Part shown: piece after piece, positions 1 through 12,500 of the stretch
Layout: each line of letters opens with the position of its first letter
Numbering within the stretch: position 1 is the first letter of the stretch
Source: Hawksworthiomyces lignivorus
Lineage: Eukaryota; Ascomycota; Sordariomycetes; Ophiostomatales; Ophiostomataceae
Length of the DNA stretch: 64,000 nt
Assembly (NCBI GenBank): GCA_002917075.1
Contig: NTMA01000036.1
Coordinates: 186,001 to 250,000, forward strand
Direction: 5' to 3'
Program-made: the position numbers and the translations under genes
Notes under the pieces: generated by a model
The model's input: only the letters and a program-made list of their open reading frames with translations
What the model was told of the DNA's origin: nothing
The model's database searches: none

Positions 1-2146
1 TTGCAGAGCACAGCAGTTTGCTATCGGTATGGCGTGTCGGGCCCCTTCTGGTACGCTTCTGGCGCCACGGTGCAAGTCTTGCTGTTTGCGACGCTTGCCA
101 TTGAGCTGAAGCGCCGTGCTCCCAATGCCCATACGTTCTTGGAGATCATCCGTGCTCGCTATGGCACCGTTGCCCACGTCGTGTTTTTGGTTTTTGGTCT
201 TGCAACGAACATCCTCGTGTCTCTGATGCTCATCATCGGCGGCTCAGCCACTGTCAGCGCGCTGACGGGCATGCACACCATCGCTGCCATCTACCTACTG
301 CCCGTGGGTGTCGTGGCTTATACGCTAGTCGGCGGATTGAAGGCGACGATTTTGACTGACTGGATCCACACCTTCATTCTCCTTATCATCCTCATCATCT
401 TCTCCTTAACAACGTATGCGTCCTCCGACCTTCTTGGTTCACCCGGTGCCGTCTACGATCTCCTCGTCAAGGCAGCGGCGGCGCACCCTGTCGAGGGCAA
501 CAAGGGCGGCAGCTACTTGACCATGCGTTCCAAGGAAGGTGGCATCTTCTTCGTGATTAACATTGCCGGTGTATGTATGCTCCTCTATCAGGATATTGTG
601 ACCGCTCTGCTGATGAATTTTTTTTAGAACTTTGCTACGGTTTTCAACGACAACGGCTACTGGAACAAAGCCATTGCCGCGTCCCCCGTCCACGCCTTGC
701 CCGGCTATATTGTCGGTGGTCTGTCTTGGTTCGCTATCCCCTTCCTGGCAGCAACTACGCTCGGCCTTGCCGCTCTGGCCTTGGAGTCCAACCCCCGCTT
801 CCCCACATTCCCCGATCGCATGTCCGAAGCGGACGTCTCCGCCGGCCTGGTGCTGCCCTACGCCGCTGTCGCTCTCCTGGGCAAGGGCGGTGCAGCCGCA
901 ACCCTGCTGATCGTCTTCATGGCTGTTACATCCGCCACGTCTTCTGAGCTCATTGCCGTCTCCTCGATCTTCACATATGATGTGTACCGCACTTACTTCA
1001 AACCGGATGCCAGCGGCCGCAGCCTCGTCTGGATGAGCCACGTCATCGTCGTAGCCTACGCAGTCTTCATTGCTAGCTTCTCTGTCGGCCTGTGGTATGC
1101 CGGTATCAGCATGGGCTATCTGTATTTGATGATGGGTGTCATCGTTTCGAGTGCTGTCCTTCCTGTGACACTAACACTGACCTGGTCTGGCCAGAATAAG
1201 TGGGCTGTAAGTCGAAGCTCTTTGATTTCTAGCAGCTTCCCTCTGAACTGTGTACGTTTCTCTTCTGGCAGCATCGCGTTGACTAATTGAATCGCAGGCT
1301 TCGCTCACCCCTATCCTGGGCCTCGCATTCGCCTTGATTGCTTGGCTTGTCACTGCTAAGAAAGAGTGCGGCTCACTGGATGTCGCCTGCACGGGCTCAA
1401 ACAACCCCATGCTAGTTGGCAATGTTGTTGCGTTGCTCTCCCCGCTGGTTTTCATTCCGATCCTCACCCTCATCTTCGGCCTTGTATGTTTCCCTCCAAG
1501 CTATAATTATAAAATTTTGCACCTATTTAGCAATCTCTAAATGTCGTTTACTTCACTGACACAACTCCCCAGGACAAATACGATTGGCAGTCAATGATGA
1601 ACATCCGGAAGGGTGACGATCATGACTTGGCTGCTTTGGCTGGCGTCGATCTTGAGAACACTGTCGGTGGCCATGTCGAATCAGCCAACGAATTTCAGGA
1701 GGAGCAGAAGAATCTTCTACGTGCCAGCAAGATCAGCAAGGCCTCTACGGCTTTCCTTGCGTAAGTATCATATCTCTCTTTGCTCTTTTATAGAAGCGAG
1801 TCACGTGCTGACAAATACGACTAGATTTGCGTTTTTGGTGCTCTGGCCAATGCCCATGTACGGCTCGGGCTACATCTTCTCGAAGCCGTTCTTCACCGGC
1901 TGGGTTACGGTTGGCATCATCTGGATCTTCTGCTCGCTGGGAGCCGTAGGCCTATTCCCCATCTTCGAGGGTCGCAAGACGTTAATTCACACCTTTAAAT
2001 CCATTGGGCGCGACCTTGCCGGCAAGGGCCCGCGACGACCGATCGAGGCGGAAGTGGCGGAACCGGAGCCGGTTGTCACGCCTGGCGATGTCACGCCTCC
2101 TGAGAAGAAGGACGGCCCAAAGGAGGAGATGGTTGCTACTCAATGA
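1..2146 (+). CDS. DUR3: Urea active transporter (sodium:solute symporter family), 5' end outside window
   Basis: Plasma-membrane high-affinity urea uptake carrier; the 3' 614 codons are present. Exons read as 1-570, 628-1206, 1298-1483, 1573-1760 and 1825-2146, all with GT-AG introns of 57-91 bases and matching phases. The frame is already open at base 1 (a Dur3-like stretch containing YRYGVSGPFWYASG), so the window begins inside an exon and the N-terminal part with the first membrane segments is missing. Many hydrophobic segments follow (for example around residues 55-80, 95-115 and 120-140, two near 230-290, two near 450-500 and the last pair near 520-560). The tail is hydrophilic and rich in Pro, Glu and Lys. 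Family members are about 650-700 aa, so roughly 50-100 residues are lacking. Fungal DUR3 is usually nitrogen-regulated, but the promoter is not in the window. Another solute:sodium symporter is possible but less likely. Confidence 0.88.
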
Positions 2147-2348
2147 TCATCCTTCTCGAATGGCATATAGTTAAACTGGCATTTGCCCTGTGGGCCTCCT
2201 ATACGGCATAGAGGAAGAAGAAATAACCGCTAGAGATAAAGTGTTCATCTGGTTTTTGTCATATTAGATACCCTTTTGTTTGTCCAGAAAGACTAGAGAA
2301 TCAATTTATCCATCACACTAGCTTTTATGTATGCGTTTCCCAGACTTA

Positions 2349-3280
2349 TTACACTTCTTTGACGCCATCAACGAATACATCAAACTTTTCGTTATAGAAG
2401 GAAAGACGGCCCTGGATAGCAGCCGACTCTAGCGTCGGATATGTATAGTACCACACGGCATCCTTGATTTCTCGGCCGCCCACCACCAGGTGATAATAGC
2501 TCGCTTGGCCTTTGTAGGGGCAAAATGAAGTGGTAGTACTCGGGCGAAGGGTGCTCCAGTCGAGTACCGATGTGGGTGATAGGTAGTAGCGGGTCCGAAG
2601 GCCTGTCTCATGCAAAAAGATGCTGTTGGTGCTTTTCGCGAGAACTTTGCCGTCCATCTCAATGCGGACCTCACGGGATGATGGAAGGCACTCGACACGC
2701 TTGTACGGGTCCTTGGGGTGTGTGCCGAGCAAGAGTTCGTCTTCCGCGTACCAGTCTAAGAAAAATATCAGTCCCGAGGCGCGGCAACAAGATACACGAA
2801 GAGAAAAGGAATTGCTTGATGTTCATAGTATAAAGTAAGACCCACCGAGAGTGGAAGCGGGGGCTGAAATTTTGACTAGGCCAGCCAAGGGCCCTTTTTC
2901 GAACACAGTGATATTGGCAGATGGGCCAGCTTCACTCTTTAATTCGCCGTACCAATAGCCATCGCTAACCGTCGAAGGTCCAGGAATGGCCTTGTGGATG
3001 TTGCCCGGTCCGGCTTCTAGGGCAGCCAAAGGCACGTAGTAGAGAGGGTCTATCAAGAGTCCGCCTCTTGCGTTAGCATTTTCCTAGTTTGTTCCGCTAG
3101 GGTTTCTGCGAGCCCAGCCCAAACAGAGGAGCTGAACCTACAGTACACCTTTTCCCAGACATACACGGCGTCAAGCGTGTCGAACACCCATTGGCCTCCC
3201 AATAGGCCCCTCACTCGACGCCGGGCGGGCTCGTATTTGACCGGCCCTTCGTTAGCCAGCTTGAAGGCGGCGTCAGCCAT
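2349..3280 (-). CDS. DUF427 (NTP_transf_9) domain protein
   Basis: Small protein of 249 aa from three exons: 3280-3142, 3049-2846 and 2755-2349. Introns start GTAGGT and GTGGGT and end AG, and all phases agree. The C-terminal half (about residues 135-245) has the DUF427 pattern: a region around VECLPSSREVRIEMDG, then a Cys-Pro-Tyr-Lys-Gly stretch and VWYYTYP. The N-terminal half contains a shorter, similar motif (RRVRGLLGGQWVFDT, VYVWEK), which suggests a second, partial DUF427 unit. The biochemical function of the family is not established. It ends convergently with DUR3, with 202 bases between the two stop codons. The start is the first ATG of the open frame, followed by MADAAFKLANEG. The gene is convincing; its role is unknown. 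Confidence 0.8.
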
Positions 3281-4283
3281 AGTGGGAGATTTTGGTTAGC
3301 AAGGCCGAGAGGTGTTAAGAGCTGAAAGTAAGTGGATGCAAGCCGAGGCCGACTAAGATTGTTAAACAAAGAGATTCTAAAAGATCTCAAAAAGAAAAAT
3401 GGGGAATGTCTGAGAATTACGTATGGTCTTATAATTTTGATCTGGGATGTCAGATCGGCAGAAAAAGGCTACCGTGGGTCATTTTCCGATGCGGGGGGAT
3501 GATTACGACATCGTTGATCTGATTTCGTTTCTTGGGACGACTTGTCAGCAACCTGCATGTAGTTCGATACTGGTGTGGAAATGGCTACAGAGTCACCGAG
3601 AAAACTTGGAGTTTGGTAATATATCATAACGAAAAATACGACATGAAATGCATGATAGATGCCCTTCTCTAGATAAGAGAATTACTAGAGAGATCTGGTG
3701 GATAATGCATCTAAAGTAACGAAGACCCTTGCGTATTTTCCTTACCGTTGAATTTAAATGTGGTGCGCTCTGACCCATATATATTTTCTTTTTTCTTCTA
3801 GAACAAAGTGAAAGGCTTTCACGCATGTGAAGAGATTAGCTTAGGTAGTTTTAGTGGATCTTGTATTCAAAGCAGAGTTTGCGAAGCTCTTATATAGTAT
3901 TATACTCCGTAGATGAAAAATTCCTAGACCTAAACCCCCCGTGTGATCCCATACCTGAAATGCCTGTTGCCGTATTTTTTTTTTCGACTCTAAACCCCTG
4001 ACCTGGTGTGCCATAAATCACTAAAAATGCGGAAGCAAACATGAATCAAAACGTAAAAAAGAAAAGAAAACTAAGCAAGAGCGCCTTTTTAGTGCTCATT
4101 TTTCGGTAATGCCGGCCGCTGAACCGGCGTCGTTTCTCTATCTCCCCCTGAGAACCGGACTGCTTGCGAGGAGGCAAAGATGCACCACTGAACTCCGTCG
4201 CCACCCTCCCTGCGTTGGTGCTTATTATAGGTAGAAAGATCGGATTTAACCTCTTTCTTCGTATTTGCTAGTGAATGCGTTGT
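3281..4283. other. Intergenic spacer between DUF427 gene and aquaporin
   Basis: About 1 kb without a supportable gene. It holds the upstream region of the DUF427 gene and the 3' flank of the aquaporin gene, which both read on the minus strand. It contains T and A runs and one copy of the 9-mer TACTCCGTA (3903-3911). Short open frames here have no recognisable composition or motifs. Confidence 0.6.
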
Positions 4284-5307
4284 TTAAGCAGACATGTTGT
4301 TGCTGGCTGCCTCAAGCATAGGACCAGTTTTATAGGCGGTATCACCGCTCAGCTTTGTCTCTAGCTTTGCCGGGCGACTTCCAGCGACATCGCTACCTGA
4401 GGTATGGTGTGGGTTTTTAAGGCGTAGCTCTTCGAACGTCGGCAGGCCGTCATTGTCTTGGCCCGGGTTGACCGTTTCGTATTCAAGAACCTTGATTATC
4501 TTGTAGACCGCAGTAGCAAGGAGGGCTCCAAGGAAGGGTCCAACCCAGTAGATCCAATGATAGTGAGTGAAAGTGTGAGTAGCTACACAAGGTCCGAGTG
4601 AACGGGCCGGGTTGACACTACCACCAGTGTAAGGAATGCTCCTATAGAGACAGGGTGGTTAGCATTGAAAACACTCTCTTGAATCGTTTTCACTCGCAGT
4701 CGACGGTATGCTGAAGCGAAGCGCGAACTTACGTCAGTTCTGCAGCGAACAAAGCCATGCCGATGCACAGCGGTGCAGCAAACGTAGCCCGGTGCTTCTC
4801 GACGGCCATGAAGAGAATAGTCAAGACGAGAAGCGAGGTCGCAAACATCTCAATGAACAATCCTCTGGAAATGCTGGTGTCATCTCTCAAGGTAGTACTA
4901 GCCATAAACGGGCCAGGAAGGAGTGCAGACAAGACCGCAGATGCGCAGATGCCGCCAAGCAGCTGAGCAATGAACACAACGACACCGCGAACCGGTCCGA
5001 CCGCTCCGATGAGAACCAGACTCAAGGTCACAGCGGGGTTGAACAGGCCGCCAGAGATGCGGAAAAATATCCAGACGGTCACAGCCAAAGATAGTCCGAA
5101 GCACAAGCAGATATATCCCAGCTGTGCAGGGTTGGAAGCCAGTACCTGGTTCTGCGGGCCGGCCGTGTTGACCGCAGATGTTCCGCCAAGAGAAAAGAAG
5201 ATGAAGAGGAACGTGCCGATGAACTCGGCGAAGCCAGCCACAAAAAGATTCTTCGCTTCTTGGGGCAGCCTCTGGGCGAAGCTGGTTTGGTTGCCTTTGG
5301 ATGCCAT
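4284..5307 (-). CDS. Aquaporin (major intrinsic protein)
   Basis: Membrane channel for water or small solutes, 310 aa, from two exons: 5307-4733 and 4641-4284. The intron starts GTAAGT and ends TATAG, and the phase 2 join is clean. Both pore motifs are canonical: the first in GGLFNPAVTLSL (about residue 90-100) and the second in GGSVNPARSLGP just after the splice, with Arg following NPA2 as in the aromatic/arginine filter. Six hydrophobic segments are visible. The C-terminal tail of about 60 residues is hydrophilic and presumably cytosolic. The unmodified NPA boxes and the Arg fit an orthodox aquaporin better than an Fps1-type glycerol channel, though substrate cannot be settled by reading. 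The ATG at 5307 is preceded by an A-rich leader (14 A at 5353-5366). It is divergent from the truncated oxoprolinase fragment, only 194 bases away. Confidence 0.9.
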
Positions 5308-5429
5308 GTTGAGCGATTGTTGACTATGTTCTTTGTAGTAAAATATTTGTGGAAAAAAAAAAAAAAGGAGAAAGATTTAATAAAAGAGCGATAACAATGG
5401 TAACGAACGTATATGTGACGGCCTATTTG

Positions 5430-5459
<30 letters not shown>
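5430..5459. repeat. Poly-A tract, 30 A
   Basis: An uninterrupted run of 30 A, followed after two G by another 7 A. It lies between the aquaporin leader and the splice acceptor of the truncated oxoprolinase fragment, so it marks the likely breakpoint side of that fragment. It may be a genuine homopolymer or an assembly-prone site. Confidence 0.95.
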
Positions 5460-5461
<2 letters not shown>

Positions 5462-5501
5462 AAAAAAAGTCAGAAACTAACCTACGTGCTTGTGTCTCTA
5501 G

Positions 5502-6584
5502 TTTTACATGCGCGCCATCCAGGAGAACGCCGAGATTGCGGTGCGCCGGCTGCTCAAGGAGACGTACGCGCGGTTCGGCGGCAAGCCGATGGAGGCGACG
5601 GAGTTTATGGACGACGGCAGCCCGATCCACCTGAAGATCACAATCGACGGGGAGGCGGGCACGGCGGACTTTGACTTTACGGGGACGGGCCCGGAGGTGT
5701 ACGGCAGCACGAACGCGCCGACGTCGGTGACGTACTCGGCGATCATCTACGTGCTGCGGTGCCTGGTCAAGGAGGACATTCCGCTGAACCAGGGGTGCCT
5801 GACGCCGATCAACGTGATCATGCCGGCGCGGACGCTGCTGTCGCCGAGCGCGGAGGCGGCGGTGGTGGGCGGCAACTGCGTGACGTCGCAGCGCGTGACG
5901 GACGTGATCCTGCGGTGCTTTGACGTGTGCGCGGCCAGCCAGGGCTGCCTCAACAACCTGACGTTTGGCAAGAGCTCGCGGCTGGACGCCGACGGCAAGT
6001 ACACGCCGGGCTACGGCTACTACGAGACGATCGCGGGCGGCGCGGGCGCGGGCCCCGGATGGCACGGCACCGACGGCGTGCACGTGCACATGACCAACAC
6101 GCGCATCACGGACGCGGAGATCTTTGAGCGCCGCTACCCCTGCCTGGTGCGCGAGTTCAGCCTGCGCCAGGGCAGCGGCGGCGCGGGCGCGTACCGCGGC
6201 GGCGAGGGCTGCGTGCGCGACATTGAGTTCCGCCAGCCCTTGTCGGCTGCCATCCTGTCGGACCGCCGCGTGCACCCGCCCTACGGCATGCGCGGCGGCG
6301 AGCCCGGTGCCGTCGGCGTCAACCTGTTCATCAAGAAGCTGCCCAACGGCGAGGAGCGCGTCATCAACCTGGGGCCCAAGAACTCCATCCAGGCCGCCGT
6401 CGGCGACCGCATGGTCGTCATGACCCCCGGCGGCGGCGGCTGGGGCAGCGCCGCCGACGCCGACGCAGCCAGCCACACCAACGGCGAGCCCGTCGCCATC
6501 AAGGCGCCGATCACTGCCGGCACCGCCTACATGCGCGGCACCGGCAGCGTGGCTGCCATCCACTCGATGCAGAACAGCAACTAG
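5502..6584 (+). pseudogene. 5'-truncated 5-oxoprolinase / hydantoinase B (C-terminal part only)
   Basis: An intact frame of 360 codons matches the C-terminal end of ATP-dependent 5-oxoprolinases (hydantoinase B domain, 5-oxoproline to glutamate in the gamma-glutamyl cycle). Visible family signatures include DFTGTGPEVYG, VGGNCVTSQRVTDV, YYETIAGGAGAG, GWHGTDGVHVHMTNTRITD, REFSLRQGSGG and a late MVVMTPGGGGWG. Fungal members are about 1,250-1,300 aa, so about 900 N-terminal residues (hydantoinase A part) are missing. The frame begins exactly at a splice acceptor (ending CTCTAG) with an upstream branch-like ACTAAC near 5477, so the fragment keeps the 3' end of an intron. There is no room for more exons: the aquaporin start lies at 5307 in the opposite orientation. 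The GC-rich codon use equals that of neighbouring genes, so foreign origin is not indicated. It is a relic, a new short gene using the ATG at 5508, or an assembly join. Confidence 0.75.
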
Positions 6585-9500
6585 ACATAGATGTAGAGAA
6601 GCGAGGAGACGAGGACGAGGACGAGCTAATGAAAGATTGGGCATTGGACTTTTTTTTTTTTTTTGCACGGGACTTGTATTTTTATGTGCGTTAGGCCGGT
6701 ACATCAGTTTATGTCTCTGCGTTCTATTTCTTAGATTTAAATAAAGCATTCAATCAAGACATATCAAAAAGACTGGCCGTGCCATCGCTTTCCACTACAC
6801 AGAACATCATAGACTATTCCTGATTCAACGACAATGCCGAGCCAAGGGATGCCAGACGCGCTCTCTCTTTATTGCCGAACCTACTACAGGTCGCACAAAG
6901 ACGAGATGCTAGAATGGGCCATTTGCGTGCTGAGGCGTACCTGTGGCATGGTGACCGGTAACTTGCCCGCCCGGTCCAGGCACGGGTCGTCTCCCATGTG
7001 CGTGATACAAGTCTACATTTGCGAGACAACGTGGGCGTGCACGACGAGTGGTTCGCGTATCCGCACTTACGGATACATGCAGAACTCTGTCTGGGCTCTG
7101 CAGCTGGCCGTCTCGTCACACCCACCTTGGCAACGGAGCTCCCCAAGTGTTTAGCTTGGCCAGTCAGGTCCGCTCAGGTTCTTATCGCGGACATTGCAAA
7201 AATATGCAATACGCATATTAATTGAATCCTGGTCTCCTTGTTCAACGACCCGCCAAGACGAATTCACCCGGTTTCCTGGTAGTGCCGCGCGTGCAGGTTA
7301 GATGAGACGGCCAATCCCAAACCATACGCGTATAGTGAGCTGCCACGAGGAGTGCAGCATTGGGGCTCTCCTTCTGGAGCGCTCTTTCAGCCAGGAATCC
7401 CCTCAGCAGAACCGAAACAGGCTGTCTGCCAAATTCCCCGGCGTCATGCCAATTTGCTGATAGCTTTCCGGGCGGTGCAGCCCACGGCAGCGGAAAAGGG
7501 GAAGAGGCGGCACGGGCAAGAAAACGTGTCTTGCACGGGATAGATACGAAGCATTAGCACAGCACAACACTATTGTACATACATGTATGCTTAGAAAATA
7601 TATGCTTAGTGCACGCAGCGTGCAGAGATTCCGCAAAGACCTGTAGTGCAGAGAGACGGGCCGACGGTTGTAATTGCATAGATCATTGACAAGCTGCAAG
7701 CAGCTCTGGCGCTTCATTGCGATCTGCAGCGAATTTGCGAGAGCAATCTTGGCCACTATTCGCTATTCCTGCCGCTGGGGCAACGCTATCAAATTCCGTA
7801 TGCTACGAGCCTCACGTGACCAACAAGCGCACTGAAAGGATGCAGAACAGAGGACGAAAGAACGGCAGGCAAGATTGCACAATCCTTCTGCCAAAGGAGA
7901 AGAAGAAACGACCGAAAAGTATGGAGTAAGCGTGATCCTATCTCACTGCGTAATAACGACGTATGCACATTTGTGTAGATTCGGCGAGAGAGATCGATGC
8001 ATGCATCTTCCACAAGAAGAATCCTGCAGCAGCAGTATCGTATGCATAGCTTAGAACGTCTCTTTCTATTTACACTAATCCGTTCTATTCTTTATAAAGA
8101 TATCCAATTATCAACAACACGGTATTGTGTTAAGCGAGATGATGGGGATTCGATGCCGCCGTATGAGTATTACCTATGTACTCGTACTCGTAGGCTTACA
8201 GGGCTTCATCCCCCCCCCCCCCCCCCCCCCAGGCCTTCATCTGTCCAAGTCTTCAGACCAGGTGGGAGTGGCTTACGGCTCCACTCCCCGCCCCCTCTAC
8301 TCCGTATGCCAGGCACAGACAGCACAGATGCCAGACCAGGCCATCCATCCTTCGAGCACGGAGTACAAATGTGTCTCACGGAGAATGCATTATAATGCCT
8401 GCCTGGCACTCCGTAAGCACAAGAAAGAAAGGTCTGCCTTTTTTACACACATACACACTGTATGTAGTCCGTACTCGTACACGCACACTGGTCAGACTCG
8501 TCCGTACACCGTAGTTTTGTACCCCACCATTTTTCATGGAGCCCACAGAGAATCCGTCACCAGCCCACCAGAACGACCAGAACGACCAGCCCACAAGCCC
8601 ACTGTAAAGTACCCTGCTAGAAAAATTAGTGGTGCCCCGTAATATTAGAACTTGTGTTAGACTATTAGGGGGGCTGTTTAGTAGTTGACTTTTTTCTTTT
8701 GCTGCTTGATTTTCTAATTGATTTTTTCTCTCCGGCCTAAGATGCTCTGTAATTTTTTTCCCATTTTTTTCTTGCATTTTTTTTTTAAATAAATATTTCC
8801 GCTCAGGGTTGTCCACCGACTGGCAGCAGCCACGACCCTAACTAAGTACATGAATGGGCTCCCAACCAACAATCACAAGTCACCACATCGTCAACGAAAA
8901 CACAGACAACGCAGCGCGGCTTTGACGCCAGGCCCACGCAGAAAGTAAGCAGCCAGAAAAGAATAAAAAAAGAAATAGACGATAAGTACAGTGGCTGCTC
9001 CAGAAGTAGCAAAGAGGCTCGCTTGGCTCGCTTCATCTGCCGCATCTGTATCTGCAGAAAAACGGGAAACGGGGAGACCGAGAAAGAGCTAAGGAAAAAA
9101 AGTTAGCGACCGCCAAAAACTGTGCCATCCACGGCCCTATGTGCTCCCCGGACGCACAATAGCAGCACACACGACGACAGCGACATCGACGACGACGACA
9201 ACAACGAACAACAGAAGCAGGCGCAGGAATTCGATATCGAACATCGATATCGACATCGCTTTTCTTCTTCTTTGTCGCTTGCTTTCTTCTTCTTTCTCGT
9301 TGCGACGCTTCTCTCACCTCTAGCCTCACACCCCCCTCTCTCCCCCCCCCCCTCCTTTTTTGTTTATTTTAAGCTCCCCTGCATTTTCTCTCTTTCGTCT
9401 TCACTTTCTCGTCACTCCCCGCCCCAGAGCCTGCTCTCATTCCCCCTTCCCTCTCTCTCTCTCTGTCTCTCTCCTCGTCTCTCTCTCCCCTTGTAATTGT

Positions 9501-9588
9501 CTTCCAGCGATCTTCTCGCCTTTTTGCTTCCTCTCTCTCTCGGGCCGGCCCTCGATTCGCACGTCGCACGCGCGACACATCCAGCGAC
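6585..9588. other. Intergenic spacer and importin leader
   Basis: About 3 kb with no gene that I can support. It contains the 3' flank of the oxoprolinase fragment with a 15-T run at 6650-6664, a poly-C run, one exact TACTCCGTA (8298-8306), and a strongly pyrimidine-rich stretch (about 9240-9560) just before the importin start. Such CT-rich leaders are typical of highly transcribed filamentous-fungal genes. A small open frame of 110 codons at 6814-7146 (minus) has no recognisable features and is not called. Confidence 0.6.
8210..8230. repeat. Poly-C tract, 21 C
   Basis: An uninterrupted run of 21 C in spacer DNA (G run on the other strand). It could form G-rich secondary structure and is prone to length variation. 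No gene is attached to it. Confidence 0.95.
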
Positions 9589-12500
9589 ATGTCGTTGGAC
9601 TTCGAAAGCATCAAGAGTTGGATTGTCGCAACTCTCGATCCTGATGGTGGCGTCCGCCAGACAGCCGAGGCTCAGCTGAAAAGCGTATGCCTGCCTCTCT
9701 CTTCTCTGCTGTCATTTTGCGATCCGTCTGGCCCACTATTCTTCTGACCTTGCGCGCCCTTCTTTTCTTTCTAGGCCGAGTCCCACGAGGGTTTCACCGA
9801 TGCCCTGCTCACCATCCTCGAGACTGACCAGGGCCAAAATGTCAAGCTCTCAGGTATGCCCCAATCTTCTTCTCCTCCTCCTCTTCTCCTCTTCTACCTC
9901 GTTGAGCTGGTTGAGGACTTGCTCTTCTGCCAAGACTTGGCCGGCTACCTGTCTGCCTGCCTGTCTGCATAGATCGTCAAGTGCTTACGCATAGCATCTC
10001 TCTGCAGCTGCTATTTATGTTAAGAACCGTGTGAACCGAGCCTGGACATTCGTCGATGTCTATCCCGATGAGCGCCTTCTATCCGAAGACGAGAAAGCCC
10101 AAGTGCGGAATCGTCTGCTGCCCATCCTTGGCTCCTCACCGGGCCTCATCCGCCAGCAGCTTGTGCCCCTGCTGCAGCGGATCCTGCACTGGGACTACCC
10201 GGGACGATGGCCCACCTACATGGACTACACCATGCGTCTCATGTCCACCAACGACGCCCAGAATGTGCTCGCCGGCATCCAGTGTCTCCTGGCCGTCTGC
10301 CGCACATACCGCTTCAAGGCCTCGGCCGGCGTCAGCCGAGACGAGCTGAACGCCATTGTCGAGGCCGCCTTTCCCCACCTCCTGGGCCTCTGCCAGCAGC
10401 TTCTCGATCTCGACAGCGAAGAGGCCGGTGAGATGCTGCACTACGCCCTCAAGATCTATAAGCAGGCCGCCTGGCTCGACCTGCCCGCCCGCCTGCGGAC
10501 CGACAACCTCGCCTGGTGCACAGTCTTCCTGCGCACCATCTCAAAAGATCCTCCGCCCTGCTCCATGGTGGACGATCCCGCTGACCGAGAGAAGCACCAC
10601 TGGTGGAAGGCCAAGAAGTGGGCCTACTTCAACCTCAACCGGCTGTTTATGAGGTAAGTCAGTCGGCGCGTAGTGCTGAGCATTGCTGGTTGTGCGACTG
10701 TGCAGCGGTCTTGAATTGGTGCTCTCGAATCGATGCACGAACTGCAAGAGAAGGACTGAAGTGACTGACGCAAAATCTCCCAGACACGGCAACACCTACA
10801 CCGTCTCCACCGACAACCGCGACCAGATCTCGTTTGCCAACGAGTTCACCGCCACCGTGGCCCCCGAGATCCTCAAGGTCTACCTCCAGCAGATCGAAAA
10901 GTGGGTTGCCAAGCAGGTCTGGCTTAGCCGTACCTGTCTCTCCTACACCGTCGTCTTTCTCGAGGAGTGCATCCGGCCCAAGGAGATGTGGCCCCATCTG
11001 CAGCCGCACCTGCCCAACCTGCTCACCCACCTGCTCTTCCCTCTGCTCTGCCTGTCCGAGGAGGACATCACCAGCTTCACCGACGAGCCCGACGAGTACC
11101 TGCACCGCAAGCTCAACTTCTACGAGGAGGTGTCGTCTCCAGACGTCGCCGCCACCAACTTCCTCGTCTGCCTCACCAAGGCCCGCCGCAAGCAGGTCTT
11201 TGAGATTCTGCAGTTTGTCAACAACATCGTCAACACGTACGAGCAGGCCGCGCCGGGCCAGAAGAACTTTGTCGCCAAGGACGGCGCCCTGCGCCTCATC
11301 GGCACGCTGGCCCCGATCCTGCTCGGCAAGAAGAGCCCCATTGCCGAACAGGTCGAGATGTTCCTCGTCCGCTACGTCCTGCCCGACTTCTCCAGCGACA
11401 AGGGCATCCTCCGCGCCCGGGCCTGCGACACCATTGAGAAGTTCGAGGCCCTCGACTGGCGCGAGCCCGCCAACCTCTTCACCGTCTACCAGCGCATCAT
11501 CGACTGCATGGCCGACAGCGAGCTGCCCGTCCGCATAACGGCCGCCCTGGCTCTGCAGCCGCTGATCCGCCACGACGCCATCCGCGAGCACATGCGCGCC
11601 AACATTCCCACCATCATGAGCCAGCTGCTGAAGCTGGCCAACGAGGCCGACGTCGACGCCCTGGCCAACGTCATGGAGGACTTTGTCGAGGTCTTCTCCA
11701 AGGAGCTGACGCCCTTCGCCGTCGCCCTCAGCGAGCAGCTGCGCGACACCTATCTGCGCATCATCCGCGAGCTGCTGGACCGCGCCAGCCGTCTGGACGA
11801 CGACGCCGAGGCAAACGAGATCGTCGACGACAAGAGCATCACCGCCCTCGGCGTCCTGCAGACCATCGGCACGCTGATCCTGACCCTCGAGAACATGCCC
11901 GACGTGCTCCACCACATCGAGAGCGTCATCATGCCCGTCATCCGCGTCACGCTGGAGAACCGCCTCTACGACCTGTTCAACGAAGTCTTTGAGATCGTCG
12001 ACAGCTGCACCTTCTCCGCCAAGAGCATCTCGTCCGTCATGTGGGAGGCTTTCGACCTCTTCCACGCCACCTTCAAAGGCGGCGCCGAGCTCTACCTGGA
12101 GGACATGCTGCCAGCCCTCGACAACTTTGTCCAGTTCGGCGCCGATCACCTGCGCCAGAACCGCGTCCGCATCGACGCGCTCTTCTCCATGGTCGACGAC
12201 CTGTTCGCCGATCCCAAGGTGGGCGGTGCTGACCGCGTGTGCGCCTGCCGCTTGGCCGAGGCCATGATGGTGAGCCTTCCAGGTGCCATCGACGATCTCG
12301 TCTCCCGCTTCATCCGCCTCGCGCTGGCCGGCCTGTCTGGCGGATCTGTGAATGCGGAAGGCGCGGTAGTGCCCAGCGAGGCGTTCCTCGCACAGAGTGC
12401 CGCGTCGTCCGTCCACCAAGTTCACCCGCGCTCCTACCGTGTTCACCTGATGGAGATGGTCATCAGCGCCATCTACTACAGCCCATTGTTGGCGCTCTCC

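Noticed and set aside
5079..6749. 556-codon minus-strand frame
   Set aside because: Spans antisense of the oxoprolinase fragment, reads through the poly-A as poly-Phe and enters the aquaporin out of frame.
6814..7146. 110-codon minus-strand frame
   Set aside because: Overlapped by equally long plus-strand frames, with no motif and no splice context.
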